This document shows positions 36,009 to 45,646 of a DNA stretch of 64,000 nt, one piece after another. The stretch is from JAFECT01 sp963838235 (GTDB lineage Bacteria > Pseudomonadota > Alphaproteobacteria > Caulobacterales > Caulobacteraceae): the NCBI GenBank assembly GCA_963838235.1, contig CAWIQJ010000005.1, positions 558,001 to 622,000 on the forward strand, read 5' to 3'. The notes beneath the pieces are model-generated. The model was not told the DNA's origin, ran no database searches, and was given only the letters and a program-made list of their open reading frames with translations. Within the stretch, counting starts at the first letter, position 1. Every line of letters starts with the position of its first letter. The position numbers and the translations under genes were made by a program.

Positions 36009-37724
36009 ATGGCCCGCATCCTGATCACCTCGGCGCTGCCCTACATCAACGGCATCAAGCACCTGGGGAACCTGGCGGGCTCGATGCTGCCGGCCGACGT
36101 CTATGCGCGGTTCCAGCGGGCGCGGGGGCACGAGGTGCTCTACATCTGCGCCACCGACGAGCATGGCACCCCGGCCGAGCTGGCCGCCGCCGCCGCCGGC
36201 CAGGACGTGCGCACCTACTGCGACGAGCAGCACCTGATCCAGAAGACGGCTGGCGAGGCCTTCGGTCTTTCCTACGACTATTTCGGCCGCTCCTCGAACC
36301 CGCCCAACCATCGCCTGACCCAGCACTTCGCCGAGGCGCTGGAGGCCAAGGGGTTGATCGAAGAGCGGGTCGACCGGATGATCTATTCGATCGACGACAA
36401 GCGGTTCCTGCCCGATCGCTATGTCGAAGGGACCTGCCCGCACTGCGCCTATCCCAAGGCGCGCGGCGACCAGTGCGACAACTGCGGGCGGCTGCTCGAC
36501 CCGGTGGACCTGATCGATCCCTATTCGACGGTGTCGGGGTCGAAGACCCTCGAGATCCGCGACACGCGCCACCTCTATCTGCTGCAGACCAAGGTCGAGC
36601 AGAAGCTGCGCGACTGGCTGACCTCCAAGACTGACTTCCCGTCGCTCGCGCGTTCGATTGCGTTCAAGCATCTCGACGAGGGCCTGATCGACCGCGGCAT
36701 CACGCGCGACCTGGTGTGGGGCATTCCGGTGGTGAAGGACGGGTTCCCGCGCCCCGGTTTCGAGGACAAGGTCTTCTACGTCTGGTTCGACGCGCCGATC
36801 GAATATATCGGCGCCACCGTCGAATGGTCGGAGCGATCCGGCGAGGACTGGGAGCGCTGGTGGCGCCTCGACAAGGGCGCCCAAGACGTCCGCTACGTGC
36901 AGGTGATGGGCAAGGACAACGTCGCCTTCCACACCGTCAGCTTCCCCGCGACCATCTTGGGTTCGGGCGAGCCGTGGAAGATGGTCGACGTGCTGAAGGC
37001 CTTTAACTGGCTCAACTGGTACGGCGGCAAGTTCTCCACCTCGCAGAACCGCGGCGTGTTCATGGACCAGGCGCTCGACCTGCTGCCGCCGGACTACTGG
37101 CGCTGGTGGCTGACGGCGAACGCGCCGGAGGGTTCGGACACGGCCTTCACCTGGGAGCTGTTTCAGACCACGGTGAATAAGGATCTCGCCGACATTCTGG
37201 GTAACTTCGTCAACCGCATCCTGAAGTTCTGCGAGACGCGCTGCGGCAGCGTTGTCCCCGAGGGCGGCGAGCCGGGCGAGCTCGAACGCAAGCTCTATGC
37301 GGAGCTCTCGGCGGCGCTCGGCGAAGCGACCGAACAGTTCGAGGCGATGGAGTATCGCAAGGCCGCGCAAGCGGTGCGTCGCATCTGGGTGATCGGCAAC
37401 GAGTACCTGACCGAAGCCGCGCCCTGGACGGCGATCAAGACCGATCCGGCGAGAGGCGCCATGATCGTGCGTACGGGACTCAACCTCGTCGCCCTGTTCG
37501 CCGCGGTCAGCCAGCCGGTCGTGCCCTTCGCCGCCGCGACCATCGCCGGTTCGGTCGGCCTGACCACGCCGCTCGACTGGCCGTCGATGGACGCGGAAAA
37601 GGAACTCGACCGTCTGACGCCCGGTGCGCCGATCACTGTGCCCGAAGTGCTGTTCAAGAAGATCGAAGACACGCAGGTCGCCGAGTGGACCGAACGGTTC
37701 GGGGAATCCGAAGCCGGCCCCTGA
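36009..37724 (+). CDS. metG: methionyl-tRNA synthetase
   Basis: 571-residue class I aminoacyl-tRNA synthetase charging tRNA-Met. HIGH-like motif GIKHLGNLAG near the N-terminus, ICATDEHGTPAE, a zinc-knuckle insert with four Cys (CPHCAYPKARGDQCDNCG), FYVWFDAPIEYIGA, and the KMSKS loop in the variant form KFSTSQNRG. The C-terminal anticodon-binding helical domain includes FVNRILKF. It lacks the C-terminal dimerisation extension of longer MetG forms. Frame intact. ATG at 36009; convergent with a secreted-protein gene three bases beyond its stop. Confidence 0.97.
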   Translation: MARILITSALPYINGIKHLGNLAGSMLPADVYARFQRARGHEVLYICATDEHGTPAELAAAAAGQDVRTYCDEQHLIQKTAGEAFGLSYDYFGRSSNPPNHRLTQHFAEALEAKGLIEERVDRMIYSIDDKRFLPDRYVEGTCPHCAYPKARGDQCDNCGRLLDPVDLIDPYSTVSGSKTLEIRDTRHLYLLQTKVEQKLRDWLTSKTDFPSLARSIAFKHLDEGLIDRGITRDLVWGIPVVKDGFPRPGFEDKVFYVWFDAPIEYIGATVEWSERSGEDWERWWRLDKGAQDVRYVQVMGKDNVAFHTVSFPATILGSGEPWKMVDVLKAFNWLNWYGGKFSTSQNRGVFMDQALDLLPPDYWRWWLTANAPEGSDTAFTWELFQTTVNKDLADILGNFVNRILKFCETRCGSVVPEGGEPGELERKLYAELSAALGEATEQFEAMEYRKAAQAVRRIWVIGNEYLTEAAPWTAIKTDPARGAMIVRTGLNLVALFAAVSQPVVPFAAATIAGSVGLTTPLDWPSMDAEKELDRLTPGAPITVPEVLFKKIEDTQVAEWTERFGESEAGP

Positions 37725-37727
37725 CGG

Positions 37728-38402
37728 CTATTGCTTGGCGTGATGTCCGCGGGCGATGACGCCGCGCCAATACGGATGCGCCGCCGGACCGACGGTCATC
37801 TCGATGGTGACGTTGCGCACATTCGCAGGCTTGGCGCCCATATCGCGGCCGTCGGTGACGAGGAAGGTCATCTGTTGCGCCGGAACCTCCAGGCGCCACA
37901 CCACCGTCTCGATTGCGGCGTCGCGCGAGTCCTCGACGTAGTCATAGACGCCCTGGTCATCCACCGTGCGCAGGAACGGCGTCCCGTCGGCGCGGCGGCC
38001 GGTGATCAAGAGGCCGGTCTTGGTCTGGGCGGGCAGGCCGCCGAAGGCCGGATAGGTGTCGGTGAGATGACCGACGACGAAGCGCTCGCCGTTGGCAGGG
38101 TTGGTCAGGCAGTCGCGCGCAGCATAGACGATCCGGTCCTGGTAGGGGCGGAACACCGGCTTGTCCGGCGTCGACTGCTTTTGAACATACTCCTCGAACG
38201 GCCCGGACCAGACGCCGATGAATTCGTCGTAGGGCGGATCGCACGGAACGACGGTGCAGGCGGCGGACTTGCCCGGTCCATAAGCCGCGGAACAATCCAC
38301 CGATGCGCCCGCTGCGGCGGATGCGGCAACAGCGCCGCTCGGGGGTGTGAAGGTCGCTACGACGGCGAGGCTCGCCGTCGTAAGAATGAACATGCGGATC
38401 AT
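37728..38402 (-). CDS. secreted protein, unknown function
   Basis: 224-residue exported protein with a signal peptide (MIRMFILTTASLAVVATF) and a mature domain containing four cysteines (SVDCSAAYG, SAACTVVPCDPP, AARDCLTNP) and repeated beta-type segments (FIGVWSGPFEEYVQ, MTFLVTDGRDMG, RNVTIEMTVGPAAHPYWRG). No family recognised. ATG at 38402; 13 bases separate it from the CPBP gene upstream on the same strand, so it may be the last gene of that operon. Confidence 0.7.
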   Translation of the reverse strand: MIRMFILTTASLAVVATFTPPSGAVAASAAAGASVDCSAAYGPGKSAACTVVPCDPPYDEFIGVWSGPFEEYVQKQSTPDKPVFRPYQDRIVYAARDCLTNPANGERFVVGHLTDTYPAFGGLPAQTKTGLLITGRRADGTPFLRTVDDQGVYDYVEDSRDAAIETVVWRLEVPAQQMTFLVTDGRDMGAKPANVRNVTIEMTVGPAAHPYWRGVIARGHHAKQ

Positions 38403-38415
38403 GGGCGTCGTCCTT

Positions 38416-39126
38416 CTAACGATGCGCGTGGGGCAGAAGCGGCAGCAGGATCAGCGGCACGGTATCGGTGACCAGGTGTGCGATGATGTTGGTCCACAGG
38501 TCGCCGCGCCACAGGAAGACGACGGTGAAAAGGGCCCCCGTCGCGCCGACGAACAATAGATGCGAGAGGCCCCAGCTCGGCGTGTGCAGGACGGTGAACA
38601 CCGCCCACGGAATCACGACCGCGACGATGCGCGATCCGGTCAGGTCGCGCAGCTTGCGGATCGGGTAGCCGCGGAACAGGATTTCCTCGGTCACGCCCGC
38701 GGTGAGCAGCGACAACAGTCTCACCGCGAGGGGCAGGGCGGCGACACTCGCAAGCGCCGTGGTCGATGCGGCCTGATCGGGCAGCTTCAGCACCTTGGCC
38801 ATGGCGGCGCACGCGGGATAGAGCAGGATCGCTGCGGTCCCCACGCCCAGACCCCACAACAGACTGCCCCAGGTGAAGCGGCCGAGGCCGATGGATACGA
38901 GGGGTTTGCGCTCAATGAACACCACGATGCCGAGGACCGCGGCGACGAGGCCCCAGAACACCAGAAAGCCGATCTCGCGCTGCTGCAGGAACGCCGGGTG
39001 CGGATAGAGCTTTCGCCAGATCACCAGAATGGATGGTCCGCCCAGGGCGAGAAGCACACCGAACCAAAGCCACAGGGTGTGGCGCCGTGCTGGCGCGACA
39101 AGGTTTGTTCCGATGGCTTCAGTCAT
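38416..39126 (-). CDS. CPBP-family intramembrane metalloprotease
   Basis: 236-residue protein with six to eight hydrophobic segments. The family's catalytic motifs are present: TEEILFRGYPIRKL (EExxxR), FTVLHTPSWGLSHLLF (HxxxH-like) and IIAHLVTDTVPL. Frame intact. Start ATG at 39126 overlaps the stop of the winged-helix gene (ATGA). In bacteria such proteins process peptides or act in immunity to bacteriocins; the substrate is unknown here. Confidence 0.88.
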   Translation of the reverse strand: MTEAIGTNLVAPARRHTLWLWFGVLLALGGPSILVIWRKLYPHPAFLQQREIGFLVFWGLVAAVLGIVVFIERKPLVSIGLGRFTWGSLLWGLGVGTAAILLYPACAAMAKVLKLPDQAASTTALASVAALPLAVRLLSLLTAGVTEEILFRGYPIRKLRDLTGSRIVAVVIPWAVFTVLHTPSWGLSHLLFVGATGALFTVVFLWRGDLWTNIIAHLVTDTVPLILLPLLPHAHR

Positions 39127-39440
39127 GGCCGCATTCTCCGGCTGAGCGTGGCGTTCCCGATCACGCCGCGTAGAAATTCCACATAGTCCTCGAACGCCCG
39201 CCGCCCCTGGGTGGACAGGGCCACGCGCGTGCGCGGCCGCTTGCCCACGAAGTCCTTGGTCACCGTCGCGTAGCCGGCCTGTTCCAGCGCGTTGATATGG
39301 GCGCCGAGGTTGCCTTCGGTCGCCTCCACGATGGCCTTGAGGCGGGTGAACTCCAGCGCGTCGCCCGGGGGCAGGACGTTGAGCGCCGAGACGATCTTCA
39401 GACGCACCGGTTGATGGATGATGGGATCGGGCTGATCCAT
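39123..39440 (-). CDS. winged-helix transcriptional regulator
   Basis: 105-residue regulator related to the HTH_34/PadR-like winged-helix group: IIHQPVRLKIVSALNVLPPG, then TRLKAIVEATEGNLGAHINA LEQAGYATV (helix-turn-helix), then a wing KDFVGKRPRTRVALSTQGRR. ATG at 39440 shares its A with the stop of the upstream membrane gene. A perfect inverted repeat upstream of the operon (40013-40035) is its likely operator. Confidence 0.85.
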   Translation of the reverse strand: MDQPDPIIHQPVRLKIVSALNVLPPGDALEFTRLKAIVEATEGNLGAHINALEQAGYATVTKDFVGKRPRTRVALSTQGRRAFEDYVEFLRGVIGNATLSRRMRP

Positions 39441-39987
39441 CACACGGTCCGCATCCACAGGCCGCCGAGGATCAGCGCCCCTCCGCCGCCCACGGCCATC
39501 AGCAGGATGAAAAAGTCCGGCAGCCAGAGATAGCCGCCGAGGGTCAGGGCGGCGAGCGCAACGCCCAGGACGGCGATGCGCGGTGCGCGCGCCCACAGGC
39601 CGGTCAACACGTAGTAGAGCGCGGCCATCAGCGGCACGAAGGCGCCCGCCGCCGCGTCCGTGCGGGGTTCAAGGATGACGAGCACGCCGGTGGCGAAGGC
39701 GCCTACCGCGATCAGGCTGACCAACAGGCGCCAGTTGAACGGCGTCCCCGCCGGCCGCAGGCGATAGCCGACGATAAAGCTGGCGACCGTGCCTACTACC
39801 GCCAGCAAGGGCCACCACATCGCCAGGCTCGGGCGCAGGAAACAGGGCCGTAGCCCACGAACCAGACGACGCCCCAGACGATCAGATGCGGCGCGGCGGC
39901 GTTGTGGCCGTAGGCGCTGCGGCTGCGCCGGCCGGCGGCCTGGATATCGCGCAGCGAGCGTTCGGCTTCGTCGGGGGTGAGGGGCAT
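39440..39987 (-). CDS. small membrane protein, first gene of winged-helix/CPBP operon, frameshifted
   Basis: About 180-residue protein: soluble N-terminus MPLTPDEAERSLRDIQAAGR followed by hydrophobic segments (PHLIVWGVVWFVGYG, WWPLLAVVGTVASFIVGY, LLVSLIAVGAFATGVLVIL, PDFFILLMAVGGGGALILGG). The frame breaks near 39845; one base shift there joins VVWFVGYG to FLRPSLAMWWPLLAVVG. No family recognised. ATG at 39987. The predicted transcript start lies only about three bases upstream. Confidence 0.65.
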
Positions 39988-39996
39988 GAGGTCCGT

Positions 39997-40035
39997 TTAT
40001 TCGTTCTGGCAGATTACTCTGTCAAATAGAGTAAT
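39997..40035 (-). promoter_or_regulatory. promoter with overlapping operator, winged-helix/CPBP operon
   Basis: On the minus strand: TTGACA (40025-40020), 17-base spacer, GAATAA (40002-39997), then ATG at 39987. The -35 box overlaps a perfect inverted repeat, ATTACTCT (40013-40020) and AGAGTAAT (40028-40035), seven bases apart. A regulator bound there would cover the -35, so the operon's own winged-helix protein is the obvious candidate. Confidence 0.65.
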
Positions 40036-40127
40036 GAGGCATGAGTTTCAAGACCGATGGTCGCCGGCGCGCTTTGGCGGCGTCGAAACGGACGCCTGGC
40101 GTCTATTCGGGAAGTCTGCTGCCGAGG

Positions 40128-40787
40128 TCAGGCCCTGAGCGGCTCGCGGCGTTGCGGTTTGCGGCCCGCCAGCATCACCAGCACGACGATCGCCAGCAGC
40201 GCGATGCCGCCGATCAGCCACATACCCGGCGACAGCGTCAGGCCCTCGAAGCCGGCGGTCTGGGTGGCTCGCGTGCTGTGCGTCGCGCTCGGCGTCGGCG
40301 CGGCCTGAGCCATGATCGTCGGCGCAGGGGTTGCGGTCTGCGCCGCCGGTGCGGTGGTCGCCGGGGCGGCCGAGGCGGTGGTGATCGACGGCGCGGCCTT
40401 ATCCGGGCCGCCGTTCAGAACCGGATGGCGACGCACATGCCAAACGCGCGCGCGCATGGCCGGGTTGGCCACCGGATAGTTGGAAATCCGCAGGAAGGTG
40501 ACGCCCGTGGCGGGGTCGCGCACGTGCACGGCCATCAGGCCGGCCGGCAGGCTCGCGATATAGGCGTCGTCGTTGGCCTGGGCCTGGGTCGCGGCGGCGT
40601 CGGCCGCGGTCGTGTCGGTCGTGGGCGCCGGAGTCGCGGCGGGCGCGCCCATCAGGGCCGGCTGTTCGGGCGGGGCGGGCGGCGGTGGCGCGGCGGCCTG
40701 CTCGTCCACATGCTTCATGCAGGCCCCGAGAAGGGCCGAGGCGGCGAGGGCCGCAAGGGCGAAGCGGGAGATCGAACGTCCAGCCAT
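40128..40787 (-). CDS. Pro/Ala-rich lipoprotein with C-terminal TM
   Basis: 219-residue protein with a lipobox signal (ALLGAC, Cys 23), a Pro/Ala/Thr-rich linker, a short globular part (AVHVRDPATGVTFLRISNYP, ARVWHVRRHPVLNGG), a second Ala/Thr/Pro linker and a C-terminal transmembrane helix (WLIGGIALLAIVVLVMLAG) ending in basic residues. Lipid at one end and a membrane helix at the other would tether both ends, or the N-terminus is not lipidated. No family recognised. ATG at 40787. Confidence 0.7.
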   Translation of the reverse strand: MAGRSISRFALAALAASALLGACMKHVDEQAAAPPPPAPPEQPALMGAPAATPAPTTDTTAADAAATQAQANDDAYIASLPAGLMAVHVRDPATGVTFLRISNYPVANPAMRARVWHVRRHPVLNGGPDKAAPSITTASAAPATTAPAAQTATPAPTIMAQAAPTPSATHSTRATQTAGFEGLTLSPGMWLIGGIALLAIVVLVMLAGRKPQRREPLRA

Positions 40788-40873
40788 GGCGCAACCCCTC
40801 CAGGATGCCGTTAACCTTTACCAAACGCCCGTCTGGGGTGAAAGGCAAGGTCAGCGGTCCCGAGGCGGCTCGA

Positions 40874-40896
40874 GGAAAAGTGTGAAGCGGTTTTCC
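40874..40896. repeat. interspersed palindromic repeat, short copy
   Basis: GGAAAA (40874-40879) and TTTTCC (40891-40896) flank GTGTGAAGCGG. The core AAAAGTGTG--GCGGTTTT is the same as at 8742-8760, while the flanking stem pair differs in a compensating way (GG/CC here, GC/GC there). Lies between the rlmB stop and the lipoprotein start. Confidence 0.6.
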
Positions 40897-40917
40897 GCCC
40901 GCGACCCGCCCTGAGAC

Positions 40918-41775
40918 CTATCTCGCCCGGGTCGCCGCGTAGAGGGCCACGGCCGCCGCGTTGGAAACGTTCAGGCTTTCGAACCCGCCCGGCATGGGGA
41001 TCTTGGCCAGCACGTCGCAGTGCTCGGCCACTAGGCGGCGCACGCCTTCGCCCTCGGAGCCCATCACCAGCACGGTCGGCCGCCCGTCCAACGCGGTGTC
41101 CAGCGTCTCCGCCGCCGCGCCGTCGAGGCCCACCGCACGCCAGCCCAGATCGGCCAAGCGCTCCAGGGTGCGCGACAGGTTCACCACCCGGGCGCAGGGC
41201 AGGGTCTCGATCGCGCCGGCCGCCGCCTTGGCCAGGGCGCCGGAAAGCTGGGGGGCGTGCCGATCCTGCAAAATCAGCCCCTTGGCCCCGAAGGCTCGCG
41301 CCGAGCGGAAGATCGCGCCGACGTTCTGGGGGTCGGTTACCTGGTCCAGCATGACGATGACGCCGGCGGCCGGTTCGGCGAAATCCTCGACCGCCACGCC
41401 CTCGAGCGGCGGCGTCCTGAGCGCCATCCCCTGGTGTGCGGCGCCCGGCGGCAGGGCATGGCCGATCTCGGCCGCCTCCAGGGTTTCGATGCGCAGGTCC
41501 TTGCGCCCGGCCGCCGCGCCTTCCTGCAGGGTGCGCGCCGCCCCGGCGGTCGCCAGCACCCGGAACGGGCCCTCGCGGGCGGGATTGTTCAGCGCCGCCT
41601 CCACCGCGTGCCGGCCCCAGATCCAGCCGTCCTGGTCCTCGCGCTTCGGACGCCCGCCGCCGCCGCCACGGCCGCCGCCATGGCGAAACGGCTTGGCGCC
41701 CCGCTGGTCGAATCCGCCGCTGGAACCCTGGCCGGACCGGGGTTTGCGGTCGTTGCGTTCACGAGAGGATGTCAC
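40918..41775 (-). CDS. rlmB: 23S rRNA (guanosine-2'-O)-methyltransferase, TrmH/RlmB family
   Basis: 285-residue SPOUT methyltransferase. A basic Gly/Arg-rich N-terminus (RHGGGRGGGGGRPKRED) precedes the substrate-binding domain (WIWGRHAVEAALNNP) and the knotted catalytic domain with motif 1 VTDPQNVGAIFRSARAFGA, motif 2 VLVMGSEGEGVRRL and motif 3 IPMPGGFESLNVSNAAAVAL. Predicted to methylate G2251 of 23S rRNA; assignment to RlmB rather than a paralogue is by overall pattern. I start at the GTG at 41775; the open frame continues upstream only because it runs antisense through two tRNA genes. Confidence 0.88.
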   Translation of the reverse strand: MTSSRERNDRKPRSGQGSSGGFDQRGAKPFRHGGGRGGGGGRPKREDQDGWIWGRHAVEAALNNPAREGPFRVLATAGAARTLQEGAAAGRKDLRIETLEAAEIGHALPPGAAHQGMALRTPPLEGVAVEDFAEPAAGVIVMLDQVTDPQNVGAIFRSARAFGAKGLILQDRHAPQLSGALAKAAAGAIETLPCARVVNLSRTLERLADLGWRAVGLDGAAAETLDTALDGRPTVLVMGSEGEGVRRLVAEHCDVLAKIPMPGGFESLNVSNAAAVALYAATRAR

Positions 41776-41886
41776 TATAAGGCGCGCTCCGATTTGGGGC
41801 CTTGAGGCCGTCGGCCACGGGCCAGCTCGTCTAACAGCAAGCTGAAACCGTGTCCGCCGGCTTTTTTTGGTCCTGGATGCGCGCTT

Positions 41887-41972
41887 GGAGGAATGTCCCG
41901 AGTGGCAAAGGGGGCGGACTGTAAATCCGCTGCATTTATGCTTCGCAGGTTCAAGTCCTGCTTCCTCCACCA
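41887..41972 (+). tRNA. tRNA-Tyr (GUA)
   Basis: 86-base class II tRNA with long variable arm: acceptor GGAGGAA/TTCCTCC, anticodon loop CTGTAAA (GTA), T-arm GGTTCAAGTCC, CCA encoded at 41970-41972. First of the tRNA pair upstream of tuf. Confidence 0.96.
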
Positions 41973-42015
41973 CGCGCGCACTTGAGACAGAGATCGGACG
42001 CCCTTTTAGGGCGGC

Positions 42016-42089
42016 GCGGGTATAGCACAATGGTAGTGCAACAGCCTTCCAAGCTGAGGATGTCGGTTCGATCCCGTCTACCCGCTCCA
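42016..42089 (+). tRNA. tRNA-Gly (UCC)
   Basis: 74-base tRNA: acceptor GCGGGTA/TACCCGC, D-arm TAGCACAATGGTAGTGC, anticodon loop CTTCCAA (TCC), T-arm GGTTCGATCCC, CCA encoded. 43 bases after tRNA-Tyr; probably co-transcribed. Confidence 0.96.
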
Positions 42090-42232
42090 GCCAACTTCGC
42101 GCCCGACGGCGCTTCGAAGGCCAAGTCCATCCTCGCGAAGTAGGTCCGTTCGCCATTGTGCGGCCTTCCTTGAGATTGCACCTCGTTGGGGGCCGCCGTA
42201 ACGTTCGCGTCGTCGAACGCTCGGAGGCCAGA

Positions 42233-42688
42233 ATGCGCCGACTCCGCAATGCCGCAGTGGGGATTTTGGTGACCGCCGCCCTGTCGGTTCCCTATGCCGC
42301 CTCAAGCCAGGACCAGTCTGCGGCCCCGGCCGCCCGTCCGTCCTTTCGGGAGGCGCCGGTGCTCTGCATCTGGGAACAGCTGATGGCGACCCAGCTGGTC
42401 GGCGAGAAGTGCCATGCCGGCGAGGACGCCGACTTACAGAGCGAGCTGGCGAGCTCGGTTCACCGGGTCGACGCCTTCATTATGGCCAACGACGCCACGG
42501 CCACGCCGGACAAGGTCGAGGCCTTCAAGAAACAGTTCCGGGACCAGTCCCTGAGCCAGGACCTGTGCGCCAACCCCGACGCCAAAGGCATGTACGACGA
42601 CGCCAAAAAGGCCGGGCCGGAGGGCATGCGCTCGGACACCGACCAGCTCATAGCCGTCCCCCGAAAGCCGGTCCGGGACGGCTGCTGA
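42233..42688 (+). CDS. secreted protein with three cysteines, unknown
   Basis: 151-residue exported protein: signal peptide MRRLRNAAVGILVTAALSVP with cleavage near YAASSQD, then a soluble domain (PVLCIWEQLMATQLVGEKCH, DAFIMANDATATPDKVEAFK, QDLCANPDAKGMYDDAKKAG). No family recognised. ATG at 42233 has GGAGG seven bases upstream. Sits between the tRNA-Tyr/Gly pair and tuf. Confidence 0.75.
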   Translation: MRRLRNAAVGILVTAALSVPYAASSQDQSAAPAARPSFREAPVLCIWEQLMATQLVGEKCHAGEDADLQSELASSVHRVDAFIMANDATATPDKVEAFKKQFRDQSLSQDLCANPDAKGMYDDAKKAGPEGMRSDTDQLIAVPRKPVRDGC

Positions 42689-42814
42689 GGCCCCCAAAGC
42701 CTTCGTCCCCCTTTGCGAGCGCCGAAACGGGTGCTAATGGCGCGCCCCTACGACTGTGGAGTCGGCCCCGGCCGGCCTTGCGGCGCTTAACTCTGACCGC
42801 CCGAAGGGTGAACG

Positions 42815-44006
<1,192 letters not shown>

Positions 44007-44034
44007 GTTTCGGCGTCATCGCTGAACTGCAGAG

Positions 44035-44062
44035 ACCCCGCCGGGTGACCGGCGGGGTTTTT
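44035..44062 (+). terminator. rho-independent terminator of tuf
   Basis: Ten-base perfect stem, ACCCCGCCGG (44035-44044) with CCGGCGGGGT (44049-44058), loop GTGA, followed by TTTT. Confidence 0.93.
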
Positions 44063-44078
44063 GTTTGGCGAAGAAAGC

Positions 44079-44209
44079 AAGAAGAGGGAACCACGAACCA
44101 CACGAACCACACGAACAAGAAAGTGATTGCGGCGCTCCGCGCCGCTTTCGATCATCTGGCTCTGCGACCTGATACGAACCTCGTTCGTGTGGTTCGTGGT
44201 TTTCTTCTC
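44079..44209. mobile_element. MITE-like palindromic element (no ORF)
   Basis: A 130-base element bounded by 18-base perfect inverted repeats, ACCACGAACCACACGAAC at 44090-44107 and its complement at 44183-44200, with similar purine-rich/pyrimidine-rich flanks outside (AAGAAGAGGGA; TTTCTTCTCTT). The left arm also repeats CCACACGAA in tandem. Inside are further hairpins, GCGGCG/CGCCGC (44129-44145) and CGAAC/GTTCG. It lies between the tuf terminator and the next gene's stop. TTCGTGTGGTTCGTGG repeats recur between genes in many bacterial genomes (from memory); mobility is inferred from structure only. Confidence 0.5.
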
Positions 44210-44212
44210 TTC

Positions 44213-45256
44213 CTACCCCGCCAACTCCACCGCCTCGCGGATCTCCGGCCATTCCTTCGCCGCGCCGTCGAGCCACGCCATGGCGTCGGCGAGTTCGCGG
44301 GGGTTTTCGGTGGCGCCCTGGTCGATCACTTCGCGGCGCAGCGCCGTGTCGTAGGCGTGCTCAGGCGCCTTGGAGTACTGGCGCATGATCGGGCCCTCGA
44401 CGAGCGCCTTGATTTGCTCCGGCGGATGTTTCACGCCGAACACGTCGAGCACCACCTCGAGCCCGGGCCCAGGCGCGGACAGGAAGCGGTCGAAGTCGAG
44501 CCACTGCACCTTGTCCTCGCGCGCGGTCGAACCGGCCAGCATGGCGGTCATCTCCGAGGTCCAGCCCATGGCGATGCGCGCGCCCTCGCTCATGGCGGCG
44601 AGGCGGAAGGCGTCGGTTCCCAGGCGCTGGTTCAGGCGGCGCAGACGGCCGGGCGACAGCACCTTGGCCTCGATGCGCGAGTTCGGCCCCGCCAGTATGC
44701 CCGACACATAGGTCTTGGGCGTCGCGTAGAGCATCACGGCGCCCTTGCACCCCGGCCGGCCGATGATGTCCTCGGCGGTTTCCGACGCGAAGCTGGTGGC
44801 CTTGACCACCGTCATCTGTTCCGGCGTCCAGGTGCGCGACCAAAGTTCGAGGAACATGGCCATGTCGCGCTTGTACTGCGCGGCGGTCAGCAGGCTCTCC
44901 GGCGTCGGCAGTTCCGCCTTCACCTGCGACAGCACGCGCAGCGGCGTCGGCTCGCGCATGGAAAACAGCTTCGCCCCGTCGATCAGGCGCGAGATCAGCG
45001 TCGAGCCGACGTGACCGGTGTGAAAGATGAAGCCCAGTCGCTCGGGAATCTTGGCCTCGGCCACCGCCGCGCGCACGCCCGACATCTGCGTCCACTGCCC
45101 CTTGGCGTTGGCGTTGATGGCGCGCTGATCGAGGAAGGAAGCGGCCGTATAGTCCCTGGCCTGCATCTGGACGAACAGCACCTGATCCTGGGCGATATCC
45201 CAGGTGTGCGGATAGACCTCGGGCGATCGCTTCAGGTTCTCGGCAAGGGTGTTCAT
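44213..45256 (-). CDS. sulfotransferase-like protein
   Basis: 347-residue cytosolic protein. The segment FIFHTGHVGSTLISRLIDG (residues 76-94) resembles the 5'-phosphosulfate-binding loop of sulfotransferases, and FSMREPTPLRVLSQ matches the REP strand that follows it in that fold. The rest (KATSFASETAEDIIGRPGCK, WLDFDRFLSAPGPGLEVVLD) is consistent with the family, including a late DF(D)xFL segment. Donor and acceptor are unknown. ATG at 45256. Opposite strand to the tuf-secE cluster it interrupts. Confidence 0.6.
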   Translation of the reverse strand: MNTLAENLKRSPEVYPHTWDIAQDQVLFVQMQARDYTAASFLDQRAINANAKGQWTQMSGVRAAVAEAKIPERLGFIFHTGHVGSTLISRLIDGAKLFSMREPTPLRVLSQVKAELPTPESLLTAAQYKRDMAMFLELWSRTWTPEQMTVVKATSFASETAEDIIGRPGCKGAVMLYATPKTYVSGILAGPNSRIEAKVLSPGRLRRLNQRLGTDAFRLAAMSEGARIAMGWTSEMTAMLAGSTAREDKVQWLDFDRFLSAPGPGLEVVLDVFGVKHPPEQIKALVEGPIMRQYSKAPEHAYDTALRREVIDQGATENPRELADAMAWLDGAAKEWPEIREAVELAG

Positions 45257-45515
45257 GCAGCGCGCGGGCCCGGAATCGTCTCAGGTGAGGGGGACCTTAG
45301 CGACGGCCCGGGCAGGCGTCTCGGATGGATTTCCGTCAAAACGCCCAGGGCGGCCAGGGCTCCCGCCGCTTGAATTGGTCGGGGATTTGCGGCATAGGGC
45401 CCGATCCTAATCCCTGCAATGGAGTTCCTTTCTTCTCACCGCCCGGCGGGCGACGGTCACTGTCTCGAAACAGGCGGCGACAACGACGAGGAAAGGTCTG
45501 CTGCGCAAGGGATTT

Positions 45516-45591
45516 AGGAGTGTAGCTCAGCTGGTAGAGCATCGGTCTCCAAAACCGAGGGCCGGGGGTTCGAGTCCCTCCACTCCTGCCA
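45516..45591 (+). tRNA. tRNA-Trp (CCA)
   Basis: 76-base tRNA: acceptor AGGAGTG/CACTCCT, D-arm TAGCTCAGCTGGTAGAGC, anticodon loop CTCCAAA (CCA), T-arm GGTTCGAGTCC, CCA end encoded. Directly upstream of secE, as in many proteobacteria. Confidence 0.97.
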
Positions 45592-45646
45592 TTCACCCCC
45601 GGGGTTCCTATGTACGGAACTCCTGAGAAAGCGAACGACGAAGCTT

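Noticed and set aside
40918..42249. Long N-terminal extension of RlmB
   Set aside because: The extension runs antisense through tRNA-Tyr and tRNA-Gly; the GTG at 41775 gives a normal-length protein.
44007..45373. EF-Tu fused to a long C-terminal extension
   Set aside because: The long frame is a shifted reading of tuf continuing past its true TAG at 44004-44006, the terminator and an antisense gene.
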